Of a DNA stretch of 64,000 nucleotides, positions 44,735 to 54,574 are shown one piece after another. A model generated the notes under the pieces. It was not told where the DNA came from, did not search any database, and saw nothing but the letters and a program-made list of their open reading frames with translations. A program made the translations under genes and the position numbers. How positions within the stretch are numbered: the first letter of the stretch is position 1; each line of letters starts with the position of its first letter. Source of the stretch: Diphasiastrum complanatum. Its lineage: Eukaryota; Streptophyta; Lycopodiopsida; Lycopodiales; Lycopodiaceae. The stretch spans positions 16,725,019 through 16,789,018 of the forward strand of contig CM055111.1 in the NCBI GenBank assembly GCA_029204225.1, read 5' to 3'.

Positions 44735-45383
44735 CAACTTTCTAAAGATTGGATGGATTTATTGGTGGACGAACTTTAATTTGAGCCGTAGTGAAAAGAT
44801 CTGAAAAGAAACAGGCAAGAATATCACTTATGATAGAAGATGCAAATACAAAATCTAAAAAGAGAAGATGCAAACGCAAAATCTAGAAACAACATAGGTC
44901 TGTTGACAAACAACACAGGTCCTCTTTCAATCTATGCTCAAGCATAGGATGACATTACAAAAATTCCAAAATTAAAAAAAAAACCTTTGTAAAGATACTT
45001 TTATTTTTTTTCTCTAATTTTGACTTCCAGCTGGCCCAATGAAAAGCTCAAATTTGAAATCTACGTAACGTAGCTCAAATAAACTAAAAAATATATATAT
45101 ATATTACAGCAAACTCTGAAAGTTGCATCGAGCAGCATGGACGTATCCCATTGGTTCCCTCTTCCTGCCTGACATGTGCTAATTTTCTTAGACATCAATA
45201 CCTCAAGTTAAATTTATTTAACTACGCTGGTTAGTATAATGAAATTTGTTAACTCGACTAGTTACAATTATAGAAATATAGTATGCACAAATGCTAGTGT
45301 AGGTTGATATTCTGAGGAATATTCTAGCCATCCTGCGGAACATGTTTGGAAACACAAGCAAGATAGGATTTAAACATAGAACT
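44735..45383. other. Flank left of the family-A chain, nothing recognised
   Basis: Contains a short (AT)n near 45092 and near-duplicate phrases at about 44840-44885 ('gatgcaaatacaaaatctaaaa', 'gatgcaaacgcaaaatctagaa'). No gene features seen. Confidence 0.4.
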
Positions 45384-46086
45384 TCTGAAGAATTGACAAA
45401 GATTATCTATGTTAGATATAGGGGTATTATGTTTTTTATATCAAGCATCTAGGTGTAGGATGTTGATAGGAACAAATTTGGCATAGATGACAAATAATGC
45501 ATTTCCACTTGTAATGCCACTATTAAGCCAAAATAGAGTAAGAGGCTAAACTCGTGCCAATTAGAGTGTAGACAAGTGTAATGCTTTTGTTTGATGAATT
45601 CTAAGAGCTCCAATAGGATTTAGAGGTGGAACCATGTGAGGTCCAATAGGAATTTGAGGTGTGCTTGAATATAGTCCAATAGAATTAAGAGGTGCACGGA
45701 TCAATGGTCCAATAGGATTAAGAGGTGACAAAGTGTGGTCCAATCATAGTTAAGCATAGTGGATCTACTAGTATCATTGTACTCCTCATTTTGGATCTAA
45801 TTGATTTGGTGATTGTGTGGATTTTGAGTGTCATTGGATTTCTAGCCTTCTCTCTCTACCCGAGAGCTCATCATGGTTTTTCTCTATCTACCCGAGGAGA
45901 GCAGCTTGTTTTTACTTGAATAATTTTTTAATACTTTCCACACGTATGAGTGAGATTTGGAAGTGATTGAATGCATGTAGTAGTGTGTTTTTGCCATAGA
46001 ATCAAAGATAGATCTTGAATCTCAATCTAATCTTGATCTTGGTGCATCTAGACACCTTAGGAGATCACAAGTACATGTTGTGGACT
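45384..46086 (+). repeat. Family-A LTR, chain copy 1, right end deleted
   Basis: Starts TCTGAAGAATTG (TGTGAAGAATTG in A1) and follows the A1 LTR, including the CCAATAGG repeats and ACCCGAG words, as far as 'catgttgtggac'. There the last 20-30 bp of the LTR, the PBS, gag, protease, integrase and half of RT are missing and RT begins at once. 'gtggac' here against 'agtccaaagtg' in pol suggests a junction at short homology. Confidence 0.85.
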
Positions 46087-47200
46087 TTGTGCTTGCTCTT
46101 CAAAAGTCTTTATGGACTCAAGCAACACCAAGATCATGGTATTCAAGACTTAATTCTTTTCTTATTTCACTAGGATTTACTCTTAGTGACTATGATCCTT
46201 CCATGTATCTAAAGTTTGTTGATAGCAATATTGTCATTCTTCTAATTTATGTTGATGACATCATTTTTTGTGGAAGTTGTATCAAGCTAGTTGATGAAAC
46301 TAAGCTAGCACTTGGATGTGAGTTTAAAATGCAAGATCTGGGAGAGATAGATTACATCCTAGGCCTAGAAATTGATTTCTATGAAAATCATGTCTTTATA
46401 TGCCAATCTAGATATGCTCACTCTATGTTGAAAAAATTTCATATGGAAAATTCTAAGAGCATAGATACTCCAATGGATCAGGTTGTAAAATATCATAATA
46501 AAGGTGATGAAAGATCCGTTGAGGACATCACAGTTTTTAGGAGTCTTGTAGGCTCCTTGATTTGGCTTACCATTACTAGGCCCGATCTAAGTTTTTGTGT
46601 GCACAAATTGAGTCAATTTATGCAACCTCCTAAGATCCATCATTGGAAGATGGCCAAGAGGATTCTAAGATATGTATCTTCATCTTGTGATTATGGTCTA
46701 CTTTATAAAAGTAAAGTCCTACTCGGATTCGTACTTTGCAAGTGACAAGATGGATCGAAAGTCTATTTGTGCATACACTATCTTTCTTGGAGGCAATCTA
46801 ATATCTTGGCTTTCCAAAAAGCAAGATACTATATCTCTCTCTTCATGTGAGGCCGAGTACAAAGCACTCACTACAACTACCAGAGAGGTGATTTGGATCA
46901 AGAGGTTATTAATGGAGCTAAAGTGCATCGAGGAAGATGATCTACCAATGATCAAGTGTGATAACATCTCGGCCCAAGCTCTTGCCATCCCATATTTCAT
47001 GCAAGAAGCAAGCACAAAGAAGTGTCACACCATTTTGTGAGAGAAAAGCTTATTGGAGGAGAAATCTATTTGGAGCATGTCAACTCATCATCTTGTATTG
47101 CCGATCTAGTCACCAAGCCTTTGAGCAAAAGTGCTTTCATCAAGCATAGATCTAATCTTGGAGTTATATCAAGATCAATGCTTAAATTTTCATAGATAAT
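46087..47200 (+). pseudogene. Family-A chain unit 1: RT palm and RNase H
   Basis: Begins within RT just before the SLYGLKQAP position. One frame to 46745 includes PRSWYSRLNSFLISLGF, YVDDIIFCGSC and YILGLEIDFYENH. A deletion near 46710 (in 'ataaaagtaaagtcctactcgg') shifts the frame, and RNase H continues (KMDRKSICAYTIFLGG, SCEAEYKALTTTTREVIWIKR) until another shift near 46985. It is about 90% or more similar to A1 by eye, but without any upstream domains. Confidence 0.88.
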
Positions 47201-47213
47201 TTTCTAGGAGGAG

Positions 47214-47938
47214 TGTGAAGAATTGAAAAAGATTACCTATGTTAGATATAGGGGTCTTATGTCTCTTATATCAAGCATCTAGATGTAGGATGTTGATAGG
47301 AACAAATTTGGCTTAGATGGCAAATAATGCATTTCCACTTGTAATGCCACTATTGAGACAAAATAGAGTAAGAGGCTAAACTCATGACAATTAGAGTGTA
47401 GACAAGTGTAATGCTTTTGTTTGATGAATTCTAAGAGGTCCAATAGGATCTAGAGGTGGAACCATGTGAGGTCCAATAGGAATTTGAGGTGTGCTTGAAT
47501 ATAGTCCAATAGAATTAAGAGGTGCATGGATCAATGGTCCAATAGGACTAAGAGGTGAAAAAGTGTGGTCCAATCATAGTTAAGCATATTGGTAGCTCGT
47601 GGATCTACTAGTATCATTGTACTCCTCATTTTGGATCTAATTGATTTGGTGATTGTTTGGATTTTGAGTGTCATTCGATTTCTAACTTACCCGAGAGCTC
47701 ATCATGGTTTTTCGCTCTCTATCCGAGGTGAGCAACTTGTTTTTACTTGAATAATTTTTTAATACTTCCCACATGTGTGAGTGAGAGTTGGAAGTGATTG
47801 AATGTATGTAGTTGTGGGTTTTGCCATAGAATCAAAGATAGATCTTGAATCTCAATCTTATCTTGATCTTGGTGCATCTACACACCTTAGGAGATCACAA
47901 GAACATGTTGTGGACAATCCACACGTGTGAAATCAACA
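47214..47938 (+). repeat. Family-A LTR, chain copy 2, shared
   Basis: TGTGAAGAATTG...GAAATCAACA, 725 bp. It has pol, PPT (AGGAGGAG) on its left and a PBS on its right, so it is at once the 3' LTR of unit 1 and the 5' LTR of unit 2. Confidence 0.92.
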
Positions 47939-47950
47939 TGGTATCAGAGC
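47939..47950 (+). promoter_or_regulatory. tRNA-Met primer-binding site, chain unit 2
   Basis: TGGTATCAGAGC immediately after the shared LTR. The leader that follows (to 48690) matches the A1 leader, including the 'gacctggtactgta' and CAGACACGTGTGAG words. Confidence 0.92.
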
Positions 47951-48689
47951 CTACCTATCATTACCATGTATTTTGATCCATTTAAGTGAAAACTATTCAT
48001 CATTCTTGAGCTAGAAATTGTCAAGGTCCATTTTCCTAGCTATCTTGTTCAATTTTGGATCAGAAGAGATCAAAAGGACATTGCTTGGGTCTGACCTGGT
48101 ACTGTATGGAATCAGGTGCTCAGACACGTGTGAGAAACATCCAATTTCAGTTTGGAAGGTCTCTCTCATGCTTGATCCATTGATCTTGCTTGATAGCTTC
48201 TTTTGAAGCTATTTCTAGTTTTTGATACAATCAGTTTCATTCCATTTGGTTGAGCCAATCAAAAGTTATAAGCTTTTGAAGAGGGTTAGGTAGGGCACCT
48301 AGACCTGGGTGGACACATTTGGTTTGGTCAAGAGATTGCTTGGTTGATCCACAATCATAGTTGTATGCTTACCAATCTCATCTATATGTGATCTAGGCAT
48401 TGTTTTGATATCTTAGCCATTTTGTTTCATGCAATATCATTGTATTTGAGTCAAATTTGGTTTCTTAGTGTACTTCACATGTGCTAAGAGCGTTTGATCC
48501 TAACTTTGTCCATACTCCATGATTTGATGTGAAATAGATATTGTTTTAGAGAGATTTGTGTAGCTAGTGAGAATCAATTCACAAATAGTTGCAAGATCTT
48601 TCATAGGAGGAGATAGTACTCTATTATTGGATCCTATTGAGAGTGTGTAGCAACATTTATTGTTCATCATTTGAGTTTTCTTCACTTCA

Positions 48690-49711
48690 AATGTCTTCAA
48701 TGGGTTCATACTTGTTGGAACCAAGTGAAATATTGTCCACTTCAAACTATTCAATTTGGAAGAGGTTCAAAAATACAACAAGAGAGCTAGGATGGCTCTC
48801 CACTACATTAAGATGAATGTCTCTAATGAGATATTGAGGGAGATAGGTACTTGTACAACAGCCAAAGGAGCTTGGGATTGTCTCAAGACTATCTATGAGG
48901 CTAAGAATACCTCTAGCCTTCTCACTCTTAGAAATCAAATCTTTCAAAGTAGCCAAAAGAGTGATGAGAGTGCATCTAGTTATGTTTTGAGAGTAAAAGA
49001 TATTCATAGCGAACTTGCTTGTATTGGTGATTCCATCAATCAAAATGAGCTAGTTCAAGTCATTCTCAATAAGTGAGTTTGATAACCTTTTCCAATCCTA
49101 TGCCATTAAGGAGGAGCTACCAAGTTTGGAGGCTCTCCAAAGTGTGCTAATTTTAGAACAATCAAGACAAGAGTACAAGCTCTTGAGGATAAAAAAGCTC
49201 TCTCTCACTCATAATGATGGCAAAGCTCTCTTTGCCAAGGATAAGCACAAAGTGAGGAGCAATAATCCTCAAGCAAGGACAAAGTCAAATCCAAAGACAA
49301 AAATGAGGAGGAAGATGATTCCTCTAATGGTTCATCATCCAAGCTCAAGAAGAAGAAGATCAAGTGCTTTTATTGTGGCAAGAAAGGCTATTATGCCACC
49401 AATTGCTTCAAGAAGAAGAATCAACTCAAGCAAGCCAACATTACCAATGAGAAGGAAGGCACTATTGCAAGTGATGGAGAGGGATCTCTTATGGTCTCTA
49501 GTTTCTCATGTACTCCTTTCAATAAGGACGGCCTATGGTATATTGCTAGTGGAGCCTCTTCACATATGTGTAGTTCCAAGGGCTCTTTCTCTTCTATTGC
49601 TCCTTATGATGGAGTCAAGAAATCATTATACACTGCAAATGATTTTGAATGTCCTATTGAAGGCATAGGGAACATTCCCTTGAAACTTGCATCCTCTGAA
49701 GTTCTTTCCAA
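48690..49711 (+). pseudogene. Family-A chain unit 2: gag and protease
   Basis: ATG 48690 corresponds to the A1 gag start. About 110 bases are lost near 48761, then gag reads IKMNVSNEILREIGTCTTAK to a frame-breaking deletion at about 49070. The zinc knuckle reads CFYCGKKGYYATNC, with the metal-binding His changed to Tyr. The protease motif reads IASGASSH, with the catalytic Asp changed to Ala (about 49542). Both are sense changes in key residues, on top of the frame damage. Text ends in the protease C-terminus at about 49711, where an inverted segment starts. Confidence 0.85.
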
Positions 49712-49827
49712 AAGATGTCCCAACCTCCTATGCCATAATTCCTCCATAGAGAGCTTGTTCACAAGAGCAACATTACAAGCAGTCACATACTCATTTGGAT
49801 CTAGTTCATAGATGCCTCCAAATCTAT
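49712..49827 (-). pseudogene. Inverted pre-integrase fragment of family A
   Basis: On the minus strand this roughly 115-bp piece reads RFGGIYELDPNEYVTACNVA and then LSMEELWHRRLGH, the pre-integrase domain that should follow the protease about 100 bp downstream in the plus orientation. It is thus inverted in place, fused head-on to the protease remnant at about 49711. Confidence 0.8.
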
Positions 49828-49834
49828 TGGAGAA

Positions 49835-50145
49835 GAATCCAAAAGATTTCGCAAATTGTTCGTGACATCTAAGGTTTGAACAACAAATAGAATATTTTGC
49901 GACAAGATTTTGTTCGCGAATCTTTCGAGCTTCAACAAGAAAAAAAACCACAAACTTCTACAAGAAACTGTTTTGCAAATCTTTCGAGTTGGCTGCAAGA
50001 TAATTTCGTGAATCCTTCGTGAATCTTTCGAGTTGGTCACAAATAGAAATGTTTTGAGTTCGCATTCGTTTCTTGCTCATCCTTTGTCAAGTAAACTGTG
50101 TGCTTTGTTCGTAGAATCAAGATCTGTCTGATCAGGTGTTCTACA
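49835..50145 (-). repeat. Reversed fragment of element-B LTR (first ~310 bp)
   Basis: Its reverse complement starts TGTAGAACACCTGATCAGA at 50145 and matches 13132-13430 (shared: GATCTTGATTCTAC, TTGACAAAGGATGAG, CTCAAAACATTTCTATT, CTCGAAAGATTC). It ends inside the U3, next to the inverted pre-integrase piece. It independently fixes the start of the B LTR. Confidence 0.8.
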
Positions 50146-50229
50146 AGGACGATATTCAAATGGGATGTATCAGTATAGGGTATATCAGGCCCTAGTGGAA
50201 GGTTTGGATAAAGTCCTAAACCAAGATCA

Positions 50230-50689
50230 TGTTCTAAGCATGCCAAAACAAGCAATCACAAAGGATATGGATGGTGGACAAACCAACCCAACCAATCCTA
50301 GATCGAATGGATCTAGCCCCCAAGCTACGAATTAATCTCAATGACGAATGAGGAATCACTCAAGCAGCATGTAGCTACCAATCACATAAGCAAGCATACA
50401 CTAGTGAGAGCCCAATAGGTATACTTATACTCTCCAAGGCCCATGCACCACTAGTAGTGGATTGTGACACCTCATTGGACACCTTTGCAGCCAACCTTGG
50501 CCACATCATCTAGTTCCTCAATGACTCACTGATAGACCTATATAGATACACCACCATGAGTTTAGGCCTACAACCATTATTTATGACCATATGCACACAA
50601 ACCCCTTATAATCATAAATGACTTACGAGTTGTTGGTCTATTGATCTCTAGCATGGACACGCTATCTAAGAGCAGTCGTGGGCATGACA
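50230..50689 (-). repeat. 3' LTR of minus-strand Ty3/gypsy remnant
   Basis: Minus strand TGTCATGCCCACGAC...GCATGCTTAGAACA, 460 bp. It pairs with 52335-52798. A purine tract (AATAAGGGGGAAAC on the minus strand) lies just inside, after the pol remnant. Confidence 0.8.
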
Positions 50690-50699
50690 TTGTTTCCCC

Positions 50700-51574
50700 C
50701 TTATTCAAGTTCTATACTCAGAATTTAAAACTAGGGAAGTTCCTCCTTAACCTCCCTTCCTGTTCCTAGGAATCATCATCGTCTGTTCCTCCCTTCCATC
50801 AAACCAGATGCTCGATAATTATACAATTTCTCAATTGTTTAGTTCTGGTATCCAAGATCCTTTTGGGTTCAAGTCGACACACACCTGATGATTCATCCAA
50901 CTGCTCCAATTGGTCTTTAGAACGAAGATGCTCTCCTTCACGTAGACTCTTCTTGAGTCAACTTACGTGAAAAACCAGATGCACTTGAGTTCCTTCCTTC
51001 GGGGAAGTCCAACTAGTAAGCTAAGGATCTGATCCTTTTCAAGATCTAATATGGTCCTCTGTATCCAAGGGACAATTTTTAATGCTTGTCAGTACGCATT
51101 ATACTAGAATCATTCAGGATTCTTAAATACACCCAATCTCCCACTTTAAAATCTCGAGGCAATCTTTTCATATTAGCATAATGTCGGTCCCTGTCTTGGG
51201 CACACTAGACATTTTCACGTGCTATCCATAATATTTTATGCATATCATGTAGGAATTCCGCTACGTTCTAAAACTTGATCATGTGAGTCTCTATTGAAAT
51301 GAGTGATATAGGTTCGAAATCGTACATAAGCATGAACAGCAGGCATAAGCGGTAGCCAAATGCTTATTCTATTATAGGCAAACACGGCTGACCAAAAGTG
51401 ACCGGTGAACCTCGGATCGCGATTGCTCATGAAGTCACTTGCTAATATGTAAAGCTTAAACAGACGCTCTACAACTACTTGAGCAAAATCAGATGCATTT
51501 TTAGTGGTCTTTATCCGACTAAACATAGCCAATTTGGTATGATGGCCAGTCATTACCAAAATTCCAAGTACCAT
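50700..51574 (-). pseudogene. Ty3/gypsy integrase with chromodomain-like tail, minus strand
   Basis: From 51574 down: integrase core with DFMSNRDPRFTGHFW (the catalytic Asp of SDRDPRF is Asn here), then a C-terminal domain AQDRDRHYANMKRLPRDF followed by VGDWVYLRIL (about 51210-51120), VHLVFHVS, a stop and LKK (about 50985), and near 50860-50790 a stretch resembling the LR...EHLVKWKG-type chromodomain (the K codon is now a stop) with a following D-rich W.E segment. This order marks a chromovirus-like Ty3 element. Stops interrupt it throughout. RT, RNase H, protease and gag are absent from the 1.6-kb internal region. Confidence 0.75.
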
Positions 51575-52334
51575 GTTTATTCATTTGAAATAATCTTACC
51601 ATCATCTATACCCTCTCTTATTCATCGAGTATATCCTAGAGTCTAAATTACGATTCTTTATTCATAATTCACTACACTCCCAAGCTATACCTTAACATAA
51701 TAGAGCATCACAATTCTTAGAAGACACATGAGTTGTTCAAAAAAAGTCCTTTCCATCTGGAAAGTTTTAGGCTTCCCCAACTCACTTATGGTGCTTATAT
51801 AAGGATTGTAATCCTCAAAACGCCCTTACTTTAGCCATGGCACAAAGTGCCATTCCAAATTTAGGGTCCAATCTAGAATGCATCTAGTTTTAATCTAGAA
51901 TAACTTAAGATTCACCGAAACTTCATTACGTGAAGCTCTAACTTTTGGCTACCCTCAACTATCCAACTCTACCTGAGTTTTCTGGGATATTATTCCATCA
52001 TTTCGAATCAGGAAAAGATTAAAGACAAAATTTGAATCCAAAATTGACTCATAAAAGCTGCAACTTATAAGCAATACATTTCAACAACAATATCCATAAG
52101 TAAGGTTATATTGTTGACTCAAACAACTATCTCAGAAGTAGTGCTCATGACTCGGTTAGCAGTATCAGATTAAGAAAATATTTGAATGTCTAGGTGTGGA
52201 TCCAAAACACCACATTCAATTTGATTCTAATCCTACCTAGGTTTATAAACAATTCTCATTGTGAAATTACTATTACCTGGTGAGAAATTGTCTCCATACT
52301 ATTCTCATCAATATAAAGTTTTAAACCAATATCT
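51575..52334. other. Internal part of the Ty3 remnant, unassigned
   Basis: Between the integrase and the 5' LTR, where gag-RT should be. I see no recognisable coding text, so the element is largely deleted or overwritten here. Confidence 0.4.
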
Positions 52335-52798
52335 TGTTCTAAGAATGCCAAAACAAGCAACCACAAAGGGTACATATGGTGGACAAACCAACCCAACCCA
52401 ACCCAATCACTCCTAGATCAAAGGGATCTAGCCCCCAAGCTATGGATCAATCTCAACGAGGAATGAGGAATCACTCAAGTAGCATGTAGCTACCAATCAC
52501 ATAATCAAGCATACACTAGTGAGAGCCCAAGAGGTATACTTATACCCTCCAAGGCCCATGCACCACTAGTAGTGCACTGTGACACCTCACTAGACACCTC
52601 TGTAGTCGACCTGGGACACGTCATCCAGTTCCGAAATGACTCATTGATAGACCCATATAAATACACCATCATGACTTTAGGCCTACAACCATTATTTATG
52701 ACCATATGCATATAAGGGCCCAAAACCCCTTATAATCATAAATAACTTACAGGTTGTTGGTATAATGATCTCTAGCATGGACATGACAGTTTGGATGG
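52335..52798 (-). repeat. 5' LTR of minus-strand Ty3/gypsy remnant
   Basis: 464 bp, about 85-90% similar by eye to 50230-50689 over 'ccccaagctaYg', 'atgtagctaccaatcacata', 'ggcccatgcaccactagtag' and 'tttatgaccatatgca'. Ends ATGGACATGACA at 52798. The expected 5-bp duplications do not match (GATCA left of 50230, GTTTG right of 52798), so the pair may have been altered after insertion. Confidence 0.78.
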
Positions 52799-53922
52799 AA
52801 CATTTCCTCCAAGGACAACTCTGGATTTGTGATGCATGAGATATTTCATATAACGATCTCACTTTATCAAGACAATACAAAACACACTTCACTCTCTAGA
52901 AATGGATTAGAATGCAAACTTTTTGAGAGTGATGATAATTTATAATGATTGAAGTAAAAGGCTTTGAAGATCTCATAATTTCATTTAGACGTGTGACTCC
53001 TAAGCTAGATATGATCCTTTGTTGATGTATCAACTTTGAACCAATCAATATCCCGATGTTTAAATACGATGTATTGACATGGGGGATACTTGGTCCTATG
53101 GGAAGATTTAACCGCAACATCTTTGAGATTTTTATCAAAATAGTTCTTTGTTTCCGTATCTCATAAAGTATCCTAGTCATCCACCAATAATCTCCGTAGT
53201 TCTCAACATAAGTTGTCTAACACTATTGCGAGTTGAGTGAGAACGTTTGTGAGGTTCTCCTAAGATATTTAAGAAATTTTGTGAAAACTCATAAATATGC
53301 ACCCTCTTTTGAAAAAACCTTTTTCTGTGCATGTCATTTTAAAAAACCATCTGATTTTTTAAGTTTTTTAAAAATAAAAAATATACATTTAGACACTTGT
53401 TTCTTGAATTGTGTAATTCTATGGATTACAAATCATTAATTTTATAAAGTTCATGATTTATAAAATTTTAAGAAGCTTTATAGATTGTAAACGAAAATTT
53501 AATTCTTATTTATTAAAAGCATCTTTATAAAATATACTTTGAATTTTTGCAACATTCTAAAATTTGACAATCATTTCGCTTTATTTTAACATTGAGACAT
53601 ATTAACGGACATTTCAATGACGAGAAAAAAAATGTCATAATTCTTTGCTATATGCAATTTATTGTTGTAATAAGATTTCAAATTTATATATCACCAAATA
53701 AACATGGTTTTGTAAGCATCCATCAACAATACATTTATAGAAAGATGTAACAATCAAATTCTACCAATCAAACATACATCACACTTTCTTATGCTCTACT
53801 TAATTAACAAAAGCAAACAATTTTGAACATTTAAAACAATTTATCAACGTTCTATCAAATCATATCATCCATGATATGATTCGAGATATCTAGCAATTGA
53901 TCATTTTTTTTCTCGGTCGTAT
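52799..53922. other. AT-rich spacer with a weak repeat of 50148-50222
   Basis: 53046-53115 resembles 50148-50222 ('cgatRttYaaat', 'gatgtatYRRYatRgggRata', 'ggtcctatgggaagRttt'), so a sequence once next to the Ty3 LTR occurs on both sides. 53250-53900 is extremely AT-rich with no features. Confidence 0.4.
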
Positions 53923-54437
53923 TCACTCTTTCTCCTCATCTCTCTTCTCTTCAGGTTTATAATTTTCAAAACCTCCTTCCCCGTCGATGATTGTCTCATC
54001 TGTTAGCCCACCAAGCTCAGTTTCTTCTGAGTGGACTGGAGGCCTTGGCTCCATAGAAGCCATTTGGATCTTATCGTTGTCAGCAACCATAATGGGACCC
54101 ACCTCTTGATCCTCATCAGGGAGCTCATTTGTGGCTGCTATACTCATCTCAATATAATGAGCTTGTATTTCATCAAGCTCAAGGGCAATGCGGTGTCTCC
54201 TAAGCTTCATTGCACACAATGTTGTTGTACCTGAAATTGAACACAATAATATTTAAGGAGGGAGTTTTTCAAAGTGATTATATATGTACCAGCATGTAAT
54301 CCTTGTAATAAATATTTACCTGTTCCTGCAAGTAGATCTAACACCCAGTCATTTTCTCTGTCACATGGGCAAATTTCAAAAGTTTTAGCCCCAAAAAAGG
54401 CTATAAATAGGGGGCCCTCCCCTTGTGCAAATTCATT
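53923..54437 (-). CDS. N4/N6 DNA methyltransferase-like gene fragment (two exons)
   Basis: Minus strand. Exon 1 (about 54437-54320, no start codon seen; open back to a stop near 54440) ends with ENDWVLDLLAGTG. A GT-AG intron of 89 bp (54319-54231; donor GTAAAT, acceptor TTCAATTTCAG) splits a Gly codon. Exon 2 (54230-53923) continues TTTLCAMKLRRHRIALELDE and QAHYIEM, then an acidic tail to TGA. Joined across the intron this is the S-adenosylmethionine motif I (D-L-L-A-G-T-G-T-T) and motif II acidic residue of the N4/N6 amino-methyltransferase superfamily (Pfam N6_N4_Mtase type). In its beta class motif I lies near the C-terminus after the DPPY motif, as here. The DPPY part, further upstream, is not visible and appears cut off. 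It could be a decayed host gene or a transposon-borne one. Confidence 0.55.
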
Positions 54438-54574
54438 TTATGGGTGTGCTGGAGAGACTTTGCAAAAATTTTCACAAAATTCAGTTATAATTTTTCAATT
54501 CACACTTGCTTCTAATCTCTCTAGTGTGTTTACACAAGCCCATACTATCAACCGCTTGCATGCCACATTCCATC

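Noticed and set aside
53923..54246. Methyltransferase exon as a chance ORF shadowing plus-strand frames
   Set aside because: The plus-strand frames there have no motif, whereas the minus-strand reading joins two motif halves across a proper GT-AG intron, so the chance explanation was set aside, though not excluded.
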